In this document: positions 49,393 through 59,417 of the stretch, in pieces | Position numbering within the stretch: the first letter of the stretch is position 1 | How the letters are laid out: the number at the start of each line of letters is the position of its first letter | Assembly: GCA_029817715.1 (NCBI GenBank) | Contig: JARUPY010000290.1 | Coordinates: forward strand, 5,704,001-5,768,000 | Direction of reading: 5' to 3' | Length of the DNA: 64,000 nt | Source of the DNA: Melastoma dodecandrum | Taxonomy: Eukaryota > Streptophyta > Magnoliopsida > Myrtales > Melastomataceae | Program-made: the position numbers and the translations under genes | Notes under the pieces: generated by a model | Databases searched by the model: none | What the model saw: the letters and a program-made list of their open reading frames with translations, nothing else | What the model was told of the DNA's origin: nothing

Positions 49393-49914
49393 TCGGTCCA
49401 TCCGAACTTCTGTCGCTCTTTTATATGTTCTTGTTATCGTGTCCGAACATGCAAAGTGAATACGAAGGTCGGAGCAATGGCCGGAGATCCTTAATGGCCG
49501 TGTTACAGAAACAACATGGTCGCAGTTGTCCCGTTACCTGGCCAATCCATTGTAGCAAGAGTTTTGTGGAACAGGATACACCTTGTACATTTACTAAGGA
49601 TTCCGACGAAGATGGCTGATTCTACTTGATCGACGGGGCAAAATCTACCCAAAGAGACGAGCCTCCCCATTCTTCTTCCTTCGATGCCTTTCTGCAGATT
49701 ACACTCATTTCCTTTACCTTCTACCTCTGATTGCTGTCCTCCAGCACTAGATCCCTCACAGCCTTCTCGATTTCCTCAGCCTGGAACTATAGTATTGCCC
49801 CCCTATGCCCATTCCATTATAATCCCCGTAGTCTGTCCTGACCTCGTCCCCGGCCGGGTTCCTCCGCCACGAGGAATAAGTTCAGGCTCTTGCTCCTAGA
49901 ATAGTCGATGGTAG

Positions 49915-50100
49915 ATCCGAGGACTAGTTCCCCGGCAGTTTGACGGGCACACACCATGTGACGGGAGGCTCTCGCCGGACGACTGTACCTTGTGTTGCAG
50001 CGATGCTCTGTCCAACACGAGAGATTACCGTATGACCAGCGTCAAGGCGCAGATGAAGCTCAGAGATTGTCGAATCAGATGCGGAGATTTAAACATTTGA
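49915..50100 (+). pseudogene. Gnk2 3' fragment
   Basis: A C-terminal piece of a Gnk2 domain: about 60 codons with a CDGRLSPDDCTLC block and a KLRDCRIRC end, but no signal peptide, N-terminal half or start. A close copy lies at 57060-57225, in the same place relative to the neighbouring Gnk2 gene, so it was duplicated with that unit. Confidence 0.7.
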
Positions 50101-50397
50101 TAATGATCATGATTAGTAAGCCCAGCATAGGGGCACAAATGACGTTCCGGAACCGCGAACCGAAGACCTAAAACTGTCAGTCCAATCCCGAGTTTTTAGT
50201 ATCCATACTGATCAGCTATGGCGCAAAAGGTAAGGTTTCGTACGTTTGTTTTCGGGACCTCCTCATTAGATTTATCAGCCGTAATTGGAATAAGCCTGAT
50301 AAAATCTAGTCACATTTGATTAGCTTGTTACTTTGTCGCCAGAATTCGAGCCTTGTAATTGCTCGCGACATGTACTTCCATACACAGAGAAAGATAG

Positions 50398-50684
50398 TGA
50401 TAGATTGAATCCGTTGTAACGGTTGGGTTTAATGCATTATAACGGATGCATAGTAACGGCCAATGTTAATTCTACTTAATGACTGGGGTAGTTAATGCTA
50501 GGTAAGAGTTACATTTCCTTATGTGTATAACTAGTTGTGTTACGAAGGTCTTCTTTCAAGCTTCCCACATTCCTTTCTCTCCACCTTAACTACCCCAATC
50601 ATTAAGTAGCATTAACATTGGCCGTTACTATGCATCCGTTATAATGCATTAAACCCTACCGTTACAACGGATTAAAGTCTAACA
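50398..50684. repeat. Left LTR of the Copia element: palindromic, two inverted parts
   Basis: The stretch 50398-50585 is the LTR in plus orientation (TGATAGATTGAATCCGTTG...), opposite to the right LTR. The stretch 50586-50684 is the first 99 bases of the LTR in the expected minus orientation. The first 98 or so bases of the former and all of the latter are near-perfect reverse complements, leaving a loop of about 90 bases. The usual LTR 3' end is absent. Confidence 0.85.
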
Positions 50685-50693
50685 AATCACCCC

Positions 50694-52226
50694 CTAAGCC
50701 CGTTGTACCTGGACAACTCCAAGCTTTTGTCTCATCTCAACAAACTTCACGCGTCCGAGTGCCTTTGTGGGAATGTCGGTCAGTTGTCCACTTGTGCCGA
50801 TGTGTTCGACTTTCACCTTTCCATCTTCGATACACTCTCGAATGAAATGAAATTTTGTATCGATATGCTTACTCCTATCATGGTGCACCGGGTTCTTGCT
50901 CAATGCTATCGCAGACTTGTTGTCCACCAACAACTTTACCTGAATCGGAGCTTGTGATATCATCTCACCCAATAAACGACTCAGCCACACTCCCTGACAC
51001 GCTGCCGCCGCTGCCGCAATATATTCTGCTTCACAAGATGAGAGTGCCACAACCTTTTGCTTCTGTGACATCCATGAGACAAGACTCCTCCCAAGAAAAA
51101 ATGTGACCCCCGTCGTACTTCTTCGATCATCAACATCACCGGCGAAATCGCTGTCACTGTACCCAATAAGTGTAGGTTGTAGACTAGCTGCCTTCTTGTA
51201 GCTGCATCCATATTCTATTGTGCCACTCAGGTACCGAAGTATGTGTTTCACAGCAGCCCAATGTTGTGGTCCGGGCGCTTCCATGTCCCTGCCAACTATA
51301 CCCACAGAATATGCGAGATCAGGCCTGGTGTTAACAATGTACCGTAAACTGCCGACGATGCTCCTGTATCTCGTCGCGTCCACGATCACATCACCTTCCT
51401 TCTTTCTCAATTTTAGTCGATTCTCCATGGGAGTTTGACAAGGATTACAATCACTAATCCCTCCCAACTCAAGAATCTTTGCCGCGTAGGAGCTCTGGCA
51501 CAGCGTGATCTCATCTTCCTTTTGCTTCACCTCGATACCCAAGTAGTAACTTAGAAGCCCAAGATCACTCATGTTGAAGCGTTGCATCATTTCCTGCTTG
51601 AAATCAACAATGCCACTAATGTCCGGCCCGGAGATAATTAAATCGTCGACGTATACGCCGACCAGCAAGAAAGAACGTTGATCCCCTCTTTTGTAAACTG
51701 CATGTTCCAATTTGCTCCGTGTGAATCCGAGCGCGATCAACTCCTTGTCCAGCCTTACGTTCCACGCCCGTGGCGCTTGCCTCAACCCATAGAGTGCCTT
51801 GAGAAGCTTGAGCACTTGTTTGTCTCCATTTCCGACGATGAAACCGGGTGGCTGATGCACATATACCTCCTCGTCAAGGTCACCATTCAAGAATGCAGAT
51901 TTCACATCCATGTGATGAACCTCCCATCCGCCATGTGCGGCGAGCGCAATCAACAGCCGTACAGTTTCAATGCGCGCCACTGGAGCAAATACCTCGTCGA
52001 AATCCACCCCCTGTCGCTGAGCGTATCCCTTCGCAACCAGGCGAGCTTTGTGCTTGACATTGTTTCCCGTCGGGTCCTTCTTGACTTTGAAAACCCATTT
52101 TAGCCCAATGGCTCGATGTCCTGGCGGTAACGTTGCCGGCTCCCAAGTGTTGTTTTCTTTGTCGGCTCCCAAGTGTTGTTTTCCCGAATTGCGTCCATTT
52201 CCACCTCCATAGCCTGTCGCCAACAA
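50694..52226 (-). CDS. Copia RT-RNase H region
   Basis: An open frame of 510 codons, the 3' part of pol. Reverse transcriptase motifs are visible (KWVFKVKKDP near the start, HHMDVKSAFLNGDL, YGLRQAPRAW, and the catalytic YVDDLIISG). The Copia RNase H follows (GYSDSDFAGDVDDRRSTTG, SSCEAEYIAA, HIDTKFHFI). It is intact in itself, but the frame is separated from the upstream pol by a short direct repeat (52138-52183). The initiating Met is not meaningful because this is part of a polyprotein. Confidence 0.9.
   Translation of the reverse strand: MLATGYGGGNGRNSGKQHLGADKENNTWEPATLPPGHRAIGLKWVFKVKKDPTGNNVKHKARLVAKGYAQRQGVDFDEVFAPVARIETVRLLIALAAHGGWEVHHMDVKSAFLNGDLDEEVYVHQPPGFIVGNGDKQVLKLLKALYGLRQAPRAWNVRLDKELIALGFTRSKLEHAVYKRGDQRSFLLVGVYVDDLIISGPDISGIVDFKQEMMQRFNMSDLGLLSYYLGIEVKQKEDEITLCQSSYAAKILELGGISDCNPCQTPMENRLKLRKKEGDVIVDATRYRSIVGSLRYIVNTRPDLAYSVGIVGRDMEAPGPQHWAAVKHILRYLSGTIEYGCSYKKAASLQPTLIGYSDSDFAGDVDDRRSTTGVTFFLGRSLVSWMSQKQKVVALSSCEAEYIAAAAAACQGVWLSRLLGEMISQAPIQVKLLVDNKSAIALSKNPVHHDRSKHIDTKFHFIRECIEDGKVKVEHIGTSGQLTDIPTKALGRVKFVEMRQKLGVVQVQRA
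52138..52183. repeat. 20-bp direct repeat breaking the pol frame
   Basis: GGCTCCCAAGTGTTGTTTTC at 52138-52157 recurs at 52164-52183. The 26-base offset is not a multiple of three and separates the integrase-side frame from the RT frame. Confidence 0.9.
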
Positions 52227-52396
52227 TCTTCAGATAATGCTTGCTCGACACTGTTTGGCTCCTCAGCAGCGATCAGACAAATGCCGCTGTACTCGTAGTC
52301 GTGGACCTCCTCCGTGGTGTCGATGATGTTCGAGATCGTGCAAAACCTAAGCCCCACACCATCTGAATCGATGGGGCCCTCAGTTGGTGGAGTTGC

Positions 52397-52927
52397 CTAC
52401 TGTACGCCGGGAGGAGTAGAAGCAACCGGAGTCTCCGTAGTAACAATCGGTGATGTCGAGTGTGGGGCAACTGATGAAGTCGGGGTTGCGGGTACTTGCG
52501 AGTTTTCGAAATCCATGGTCTGGTGATCAATAGTGGTCAAGTACTCCACGATGAAAGTTGTTGCCGCGTTCCCGTGTTCACCATTGCCACTTTCCACCCA
52601 ATTCCACGCCTTTTGCTCACAAAAAACAATGTCCCGGGAGATCATTAGCTTCTTTCCAACTGGATCATACACCCTGTATGCCTTTGTATCGGGTTCGTAA
52701 CCGAGGAACACGCCCGAAACAGACCTGTCTGTCAGCTTCGTCACGCCTGGGCCGACCCTTTTCGCATAAGCCATGCATCCAAATGTACGCAGATGTCGGA
52801 CGCTCGGCTTCCGGTTGTACCAAGCCTCATACGGAGTTTTACCGTCAAGGCTCCTTGTTGGTGATCTATTAAGGATGTACACGGCGGTCCTCACCGCTTC
52901 GCCCCAAAATTCTGCCGGTACCTGCAT
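52397..52927 (-). pseudogene. Copia integrase C-terminal region, separate frame
   Basis: 176 codons containing the end of the integrase core and C-terminal part (AEFWGEAVRTAVYILNRSPT, GKTPYEAWYNRKPS, FGCMAYA, SGVFLGYEPDTKAYRVYDP). Its frame differs from the upstream gag-integrase block because of a frameshift near 52,920, and it ends at a stop near 52,397. A further piece (52100-52357) continues in frame after that stop. Confidence 0.85.
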
Positions 52928-54945
52928 GGACTTAAGTAGACAACGGTCATTTCTACCACAGTTTGATTCCGCCTTTCAACAACGCCATTTTGCTGCGGCG
53001 AATAAGGCACGGTTGTGAAGTGTTTGATGCCGTTCTCTTCGCAGTATTCGCGAAACTGGGTAGAATTGAACTCTCCACCTCGATCTGTACGAAACGCCTT
53101 GAGCTTACCACCAATCTCGTTCTCCGCCTCCACCTTGATCTTTTTAAAATACATGAAAGCCTCGTCTTTGGACTCCAACAATTCTAGCCACATAAAACGA
53201 CTGTGATCATCTACAATCAATAGGAAGTACCTTCGTCTTCTTGGCGTCGGTGGCAAGATCTGACCGCACAAATCACCATGAAAAAGTTCGAGGCCCCGCT
53301 CCGCTCTGTATGACGAGGTGTGCGAGAACGGAGTGCGATGCTGCTTTCCAAGAACGCATCCATTACAAAACTGCTCCCCATACTCAATTACCGGTATCCC
53401 TTTCACCATTTGCTTCATCCCAAGATCACGGAGCGAACAAAAGTTGAGATGTCCAAATCGAGCATGCCACAACCATGCCACGTCGCTGATTTTGGACAGG
53501 AGACACACCGGCGCACTCAAGTTTAGCTTCAATGTATACAGCCTGTTCTTGGTGCGCGCCGCACGGGCAATCAACGCGCTCTCATGATCATACACACGCA
53601 GCACACCGCCGTCAATGACAATCTTGCATCCTCCTTCTTCCAACTGTCCAAGACTAATGATATTAGTCCTCAATCGGGGGATGTAGTATACCTCGGTAAA
53701 GATCTTTTGCTCATTGTTCTTGCAGGCCATCATCACGGTACCAAGCCCACAAATATCCACGGTTGAGCCGTCGCCAAAACGCACTGAACCACGGACATTT
53801 TCGTCGAGGGTTGTAAGAGCCGCTCTGCACCTAGTCATGTGGTTTGTAGCTCCAGTGTCGAGATACCATATGTCGTTGTCGCACTCCACCGGGAACACGC
53901 GCTCCTCATTGAGAAACACGTTCTGAGTTATGGTGTGCACAATGTTGCTAGCACGGGCAAGCAACAACACGGGTTGTTCGACATCGGTTTTGGCGAGATT
54001 AGCTTCCTCACGCCGCTCACGCCGTGGCTTCCGACACTCTTTGTCCCAGTGGCTATAAACGCCGCAGTTTCGGCACTTCCCCTTTCGCCGAGGAGTTCCT
54101 TCAGAGGTCCTTTCGGTTGTGCTACGACCATCGTTTCGAGAACCGCCCTTGTTCTTCCCGTGAGCCTGACCCTTGGCCTTCTCACCATTTGATGAAGAAT
54201 CACCTTGTAGACGATGCTTCCACTTTGCAAACCACTCCTCCTCAACGAGAAGCAGCCGTCCAGCTTTGTCATGAACATTGCCGCTACTGTCAAAACGATC
54301 CTCCGCAGCACGCAACCGCCCCACTAACTCCTCAATTGTCATCGTGCTTAAATCAAGTAAGGTTTCAATCGAGAGAGCGATCTGGGAATACCGGGTTGGC
54401 ACAACGCGAAGAAATTTCTTCACTACACGGACCTCCTCCATCGATTCGCCGAGCGCATGGATGTTACTGGCGAGGCTGGAAATTCTCATAGCGAAATCGT
54501 CGACGCCCTCACCCTCCTTGAAGGCAATGTTCTCGAACTCCTTCAACAATTTTTTAGCATTCGCCTCCTGGACCCGAGCAACACCCATCCGCATCATCTT
54601 CACCGCCTCCCACGCCTCCTTGGCTCTCTCCTTCACGGCGAGGATCGAAAGCATCTCGGCAGGCACATCGCGAAGGATCGCAGCCAAAGCGAGTCTGTCA
54701 GCACGCCGATCGACTTCATTGGTCTCGATGGCGTCCCAGAGTCCCTGTGCCTCCAGATTTACTTGCATCACAAGAGCCCATTCGTTGTAGTTTGTGCGCG
54801 TCAATGATGGGTACACGATTAAACCGCTTGTCTCCTTCACCACGCGCTCCACCATGACTTCACGTGATGCACCGTTGCCGTCGTCGCCTTTCTTGATATC
54901 GGCGATGTGACCCTTTGGGGACGGGGAGCGATTTCCTCCGGTCAT
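52891..54945 (-). pseudogene. Copia gag, protease and integrase core
   Basis: Starts at the ATG at 54945 (MTGGNRSPSP). Gag is followed by a CCHC zinc knuckle (CRNCGVYSHWDKEC), an aspartic protease (WYLDTGATNHM), the pre-integrase zinc region (HARFGHLNF, FCNGCVLGKQHRTPF) and the integrase core (DDHSRFMW, FRTDRGGEF, PYSPQQNGVVERRN). The frame is lost near 52,920. No missing key residue was seen upstream of the break. Confidence 0.88.
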
Positions 54946-55498
54946 GATCGGCAAAGATCCTCTTTGATGGCTCTGATGCCATGTGTTGTCGTCGACGAAA
55001 GAATTTGACGAAAAAGGTGGAAAGAAAGAAATGTGGGAAGCTTGAAAGAAAACCTTCGTAACACAACTATTTATACACATAAGGAAATGTAACTCCCACC
55101 TAGCATTAACTACCCCAATCATTAAGTAGCATTAACATTGGCCGTTACTATGCATCCGTTATAATGCATTAAACCCAACCGTTACAACGGATTAAAGTCT
55201 AACAGATAGGAGGCATTAGTTAGTCTCTTGTAGGCAGTAGCTGGCAACAAAATTGAACTATATGAACCGCCGTCCAGCAGAACGCATCCCAGGAAGACCT
55301 TGCAATTGTGTATAAACCACAGAGATGCAGAGGGAAATGATCGTGGAGCGTGGACGGAAAAAAGAATGGTTTCTCTCGTTCGGATCATGGTTGGGGTGGT
55401 CACGAGCGTTGTCATTCTGTGCACTGCGATCGGGGATCCAAACACGGCTATGGTCATGCAGATCTGCGCGACGAGGAGTTTAGTGGATGAGGACAAAA

Positions 55499-56357
55499 TG
55501 TTTACACAGTAAAGCCATTTTGGGCCATAACATTGATAAAATCCATTAGATTGACGAAGAATAACAGATGGATCTGGTTGATAGTCGAAGTACAACCGTG
55601 AAATTCAGTTGAAATTTGACTAAGTTTTAGTTGAAGAAAATGTTTCAGTTGAAATTTAACTAAGTCTTGGTCGATTCGAATGAAAGGTTTCGGTCGAACT
55701 TTCACCAAGTCTTGGGTGAAGGAAATGTTTCAATTGAAATTCGACTAAGTCTAGTCAAAGGAAAGTTTCCATCGAACTTCGACTAAGTCTTTGTAGGAGG
55801 AAGGATTTTCAACCGAAGTTACAAGACTTAGCCAAATTTCAGTTGAAGTTTTAGACTTAGCCATATTTCAGTCGAAGTTCCAGACTTAGTTAAATTTCAC
55901 TTGAAGTTACAGACTTAGCCAATTTTCAGTAGAAATTCCAGACTTAGCCAACTTTCAGTCGAAGTTCTAAGACTTAGCCAATTTTCAGTCAAATTTCTAC
56001 CAAGACTTAGTCTAAATATGTTAAGTGTGCAGTTCGTTTTAATTTAACATGTGCAAAATGTGTCTAGCGGTTATGATAGCAGTTGTGTCAGCGGTTACTG
56101 TAAGAATATGATCAAGTGCTAGTATAAATATGTGGTTAGTCTCTTGTAATAAGACACAAGACAATCATTCAAAGACCCTGAATGGCTGCTTGTTTGTCTC
56201 TCTGTACTCTGTTTTCAGAAATGAAGTAAGCGTTCGTCTTCATTTGCTCTTGTTCTTGTTCTTTACATTACTGTCTGTTTAAAGTCTTGGCAACAACATT
56301 CCTTTAACTCTGTATTAGTCCCCATTATACCACGACGTGTTGTTTCGTTCCCAAACA
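55499..56357 (+). mobile_element. LTR-like insertion with opposed repeat arrays in a Gnk2 copy
   Basis: 859 bases beginning TGTTTACACAG and ending CCCAAACA (TG...CA with TGTTT/AAACA termini). There is a TATA-like TATAAATA near 56126, an AATAAG signal near 56149, and then a U5-like pyrimidine-rich tail, all as in a solo LTR. Left of the TATA lie two sets of short tandem repeats in opposite orientation. No clear 5-bp target duplication could be fixed (CAAAA against GGCCT), so the boundaries are less sure than for the other elements. Confidence 0.6.
55605..56015. repeat. Opposed tandem repeat arrays in the LTR-like insertion
   Basis: Four or so copies of a 45-50 base unit with TTTCAGTTGAAATTTGACTA (about 55605-55795) are followed by six or seven copies of a shorter unit with GACTTAGCCAAATTTCAGTT (about 55825-56010). 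The second unit is the reverse complement of the first with scattered changes, so the whole can fold back. Confidence 0.75.
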
Positions 56358-57059
56358 GGCCTCATTTGATTCCTGTCGACACAACACCTTCAACAAGATC
56401 TTCTTGGAGACGTCCAATAGTGGTTACAACTACATGAAATACTGCGACACCGACGACGAGTTACCGACAAATTCTACGACCATGGTGCGTGTAATAGGGG
56501 GCTCTCACCAGGAGACTGTTCTGTGTGTTTAGTAATAGCTTTGGGAATTTTGGTTGGTGCTTGCATTCACATCATCGGGGCACAAATAAAGCTCGGGGAT
56601 TGTCGCATCAGATATGAAGATTACCAATTCGATCCCACTTATTAGTCGGTCCATCCGCAATTCTATCGCTCTTTTATATGTTCTTCTTTTCATAGTGTAT
56701 ATTACACAAAGTGATAGACTTCCTGAAATAAGGTCAGAGCAATGACGGGAGATCGCCAGGGACCGTATTACATAAACAACATGGTCGCAATTATCCCATT
56801 AGTTTGCCAATTCATGGTAGCAAGAGTTTTGTGGAACAGGGTACACTTGTACATTTACTAAAGATTCCAACGAAGATGGATGATTCTGCTTGATCGGCGT
56901 GGCAAAAATCTACCCAAAGAGACCAGCCTCCTCCTTCTTCCTTCAATGCCTTTCTGCATATTTCACTCGTTTCGTCTATCTTCTTCCCCTGATTGATGTT
57001 CTCTTGCACTAGATCCCTCACAGCCTTCATGATTTCCTCAACCAGGGACTATATTATTG

Positions 57060-57225
57060 GCACGCAACATGTGATGGGAGGCTCTCGCCAGACAACTGTA
57101 CCTCATGTTGCAAAGATGCTCTGTCCGACAGGAGATATCATTGTACGACCAACGTCGAGGCGAAGGTGACGCTCAAAGATTGTCGGATCAGATGTTGAGA
57201 TGTAAACATTCGATCCTGATTATTA
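57060..57225 (+). pseudogene. Gnk2 3' fragment, second copy
   Basis: Homologous to the fragment at 49915-50100 and in the same relative place, 0.4 kb downstream of the broken Gnk2 copy. It shows the CDGRLSPDNCTSC-type block and a DCRIRC end, with stops. Confidence 0.7.
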
Positions 57226-58236
57226 GTAAGCCCGGAATAGGCACATAAATGAAGTTCCAGGAACTGCGAATCTGTTGAATAGGTTTTGATGATGAGCGTT
57301 GATTTTCTATGAAACAGAAGTCAAATAGCTACACTATAGAAGCTACTCACGTTGAGAACTTTCTGTACAAAACATTTTTGCAATTAAATGATTGTTTAGT
57401 AATTGTTTAATTGTGAAAATAAAAGGATTTGATCAAGACATTAATCTGATCAAAATCAATGGATTACGTTTCCAAATAATCATAATAGAGATTATATGGT
57501 AAGACTCTGCAAGGTTGTTTCCAAGTGGATCGATCTGATCACCAATGAACCGTTATTTGAGATGTTTATCCACGTCATCTATCTAGATTCATTCAATTAT
57601 ATGTCTTGGACAAAATGATTTCAATTTTGATGTTTATGAAAGTTAATCTTGGATTATTTCCATTCGCATTAGGTTGATGATTAGCTTCGGCCAGAACCTT
57701 CAATACCACAGTATTCATGGGAAAAATCATCTAATCATCATCATTTTGATATCATATCATTACCTAAATAATATATGGCTAATATCTCGTTTTGTAAATA
57801 TAATTTCGTGACATTATCTAATATTTACTTTCGTTTATGCATAGAGGGCCGATTGGCCAAGATTCACCTTCTATGTTTAACCTAGATTATTTTGTATAAT
57901 TAAGACTATTCGGCCACACTTCTACGTCTAATTGTTGTATTATACATGAAAATTTAAAGAGTGTACTTAGAGCTTGTAATGTTTTCGTTCGAGCTTTATT
58001 AGTCACACACGAGGGACGCTAGCTGCAGAGGGCAGCATTATTGGTAAAGTTTTATGAGAAAGTGACCTGGGAGCCACGAGGGACTCTTGGTTGAGGGCTA
58101 AAAGAGACGTTGGTGGACGCGTGTGGCAGGTTGCTGGCGTGGCCAACGTGCATTGGGCCGGAGAGAATGGCAGATACCTCAGGAGCACAGAAGGTGAGGG
58201 ACTAACCAGCTTCTGTGGTGTAACGTTCTGTGAGTG

Positions 58237-58412
58237 CAGGATAACCTTGGACAGGGATTTTGTGTATGCTTAGTCGTAATCTCGAGGGACTATGCAAGAT
58301 AACCTTTGGACAGGGGTTCTGTGTATGCTTAGCCGTAGTCTCGAGGGACCATGCAGGACAACCTTGGGCAATGGTTTTGTGTTTGCTTAGTCGCTGTCTC
58401 GATGGATCGCGC
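58237..58412. repeat. Tandem repeat, three copies of about 59 bp
   Basis: Units share CA(G/A)GATAACCTT..GGACAGGG.TT.TGTGTATGCTTAG and CTCGAGGGAC-ATGC. The third copy is most diverged. Confidence 0.8.
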
Positions 58413-58422
58413 AAGGGAAGTC

Positions 58423-58520
58423 GCAACAGGGTTGTTGTGTAGGTGGGGACGCCGCCGGAATAAAAAGTCCTGTGGAAGTCACAGTGGGTTGCTGTGTAGT
58501 TGGAGACGCCGCCGGAGTGA
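58423..58520. repeat. Tandem repeat, two copies of about 50 bp
   Basis: Two diverged copies of a unit with GAAGTCRCA, GGGTTGYTGTGTAG and GGAGACGCCGCCGGA. Confidence 0.75.
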
Positions 58521-58720
58521 GATCATAAACTGATACTCGTCCTCATCACCCTAGTTCTTTGGTTCCTTCTTCAGATGAGCTTCGTTGACCGAGCCAAGGG
58601 GAAAAGTTCAGAGACCTCTAAGAACTAGCCCTGAGAGCTACTAAGTATGAAAATCTACTCGGAGAAAAGTCAAGAGAACGTACGACATATCGAGTCGAAC
58701 CTATTTTTGTTGAGATCGAT

Positions 58721-58880
58721 ATGACTGAATTTGTTAAATGTGAAGCTACCGTTTACGACCCGCTGTCGAAGAAGAACTTTAAGGCTAAGGCATCTCAGAA
58801 GTCAAATGAAGAGCGAAAATACTCCTTCGACGTTGAGAAAGCTAGTGAAATCTTTGACTTCCGCCCGAGAGAAACGTCCG
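58721..58880 (+). pseudogene. Gag-like remnant inside the 2.14 kb element
   Basis: A frame from the ATG at 58721 (99 codons) contains NEERKYSFDVEKASEIFDF. This resembles a conserved block of plant Ty3/gypsy gag-type polyproteins (..F-S-F-D-[IV]-x-K-x-x-x-I-F-D). It ends in repeat sequence at about 58,980. It may be captured or leftover internal sequence; the match is from memory. Confidence 0.4.
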
Positions 58881-58929
58881 AAAACCGGTTACTTTTGTTA
58901 GTCACGTTAACGCGTGCACCGAGTCACTA

Positions 58930-59140
58930 TGGTACAGAATCTTTCAGTCTGTGCTGTGAAAATCAGTCACCTGTGATACAGAACCTTCTGGTCTGTGCTG
59001 TAGAGGGTAGACACTTTTAGTACAGAACCTTCTGGCATGTGCTGTGCAACTCAATCACTCTAGTACAAAATCTTCTGGTGTGTGCTGTACAATTCAGTTA
59101 CTCTAGTACTGAACATTCTGGTCTGTGCTATAAAAGGTCG
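58930..59140. repeat. Tandem repeat, five copies of about 45 bp
   Basis: Units contain TACAGAACCTTCTGGTCTGTG followed by CTGTA and a variable end. Confidence 0.85.
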
Positions 59141-59417
59141 ATCGCGTATTACCTTCTGTAATCTCTACTATATTGAATTTGAGTGATAACCATCCAAATT
59201 CTGGGTGAAGATGGATGTAGCCAAGTTGCCAAACCACTATAAAAGTCTTTGCGTCTATCAAATAAATCACAATCACATTCGTAGGTTCTGTTACAGAAAC
59301 CTGTGTTTACGGTTCTGTTTTACAGAAGCTTTCTTCCGCTACGGAATTTGTCGAAAGGAGTTAAAAATATTTAATTGGACTTTAACACCAATTCACCACT
59401 CTTAGTGTAACAGAATC

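Larger units (their letters stand above)
50398..55204 (-). mobile_element. Ty1/Copia retrotransposon with one inverted LTR, TSD GATAG
   Basis: A 4.8 kb element flanked by a perfect 5-bp duplication, GATAG (50393-50397 and 55205-55209). The 5' LTR is on the right (54984-55204, TGTTAG...AACA on the minus strand). The primer site TGGCATCAGAGCC is at 54969-54981, the polyprotein is on the minus strand, and a polypurine tract (about 50685-50698) precedes the left LTR. The left end is abnormal (see separate entry). The order gag, integrase, RT, RNase H makes it Copia. The coding part is interrupted by a frameshift near 52,920, a stop near 52,398 and a frame-breaking repeat at 52138-52183, so it is not autonomous now. 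Confidence 0.9.
55366..56645 (+). pseudogene. Gnk2 copy, interrupted and frameshifted
   Basis: The duplicate of the gene at 48979. The 5' part (55366-55498) has a complete signal peptide (IMVGVVTSVVIL) and the first cysteine (QICATR). The frame is then cut by an LTR-like insertion (55499-56357) and resumes at about 56358 (SFDSCRHNTF). The resumed part loses frame near 56460-56470, before the C-x8-C-x2-C motif. The remaining 3' half is still recognisable in another frame and ends at 56645. It cannot encode a complete Gnk2 protein. Confidence 0.82.
57273..59412 (+). mobile_element. LTR-like element of 2.14 kb, TSD GAATC
   Basis: Starts TGTTGAATAGGTTTTGATG and ends CACTCTTAGTGTAACA. It is flanked by the perfect 5-bp duplication GAATC (57268-57272 and 59413-59417). 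The unduplicated counterpart is visible in the other copy of the host unit, near 50150-50170. The ends resemble the element at 12286-14262 (reverse strand). Inside are three tandem repeat blocks and a short gag-like frame, but no primer site, RT or second copy of the ends. Best read as a solo LTR or a non-autonomous element. Confidence 0.8.

Noticed and set aside
55499..56357. The interrupting sequence in the Gnk2 copy as an intron
   Set aside because: The sister gene has no intron there, the left end is not a good donor in frame, and the sequence has LTR-type ends with TATA and polyadenylation-like signals.
58237..59140. Tandem repeats as a CRISPR-like array
   Set aside because: Units are contiguous and diverged without unique spacers, in a plant genome inside a retroelement.
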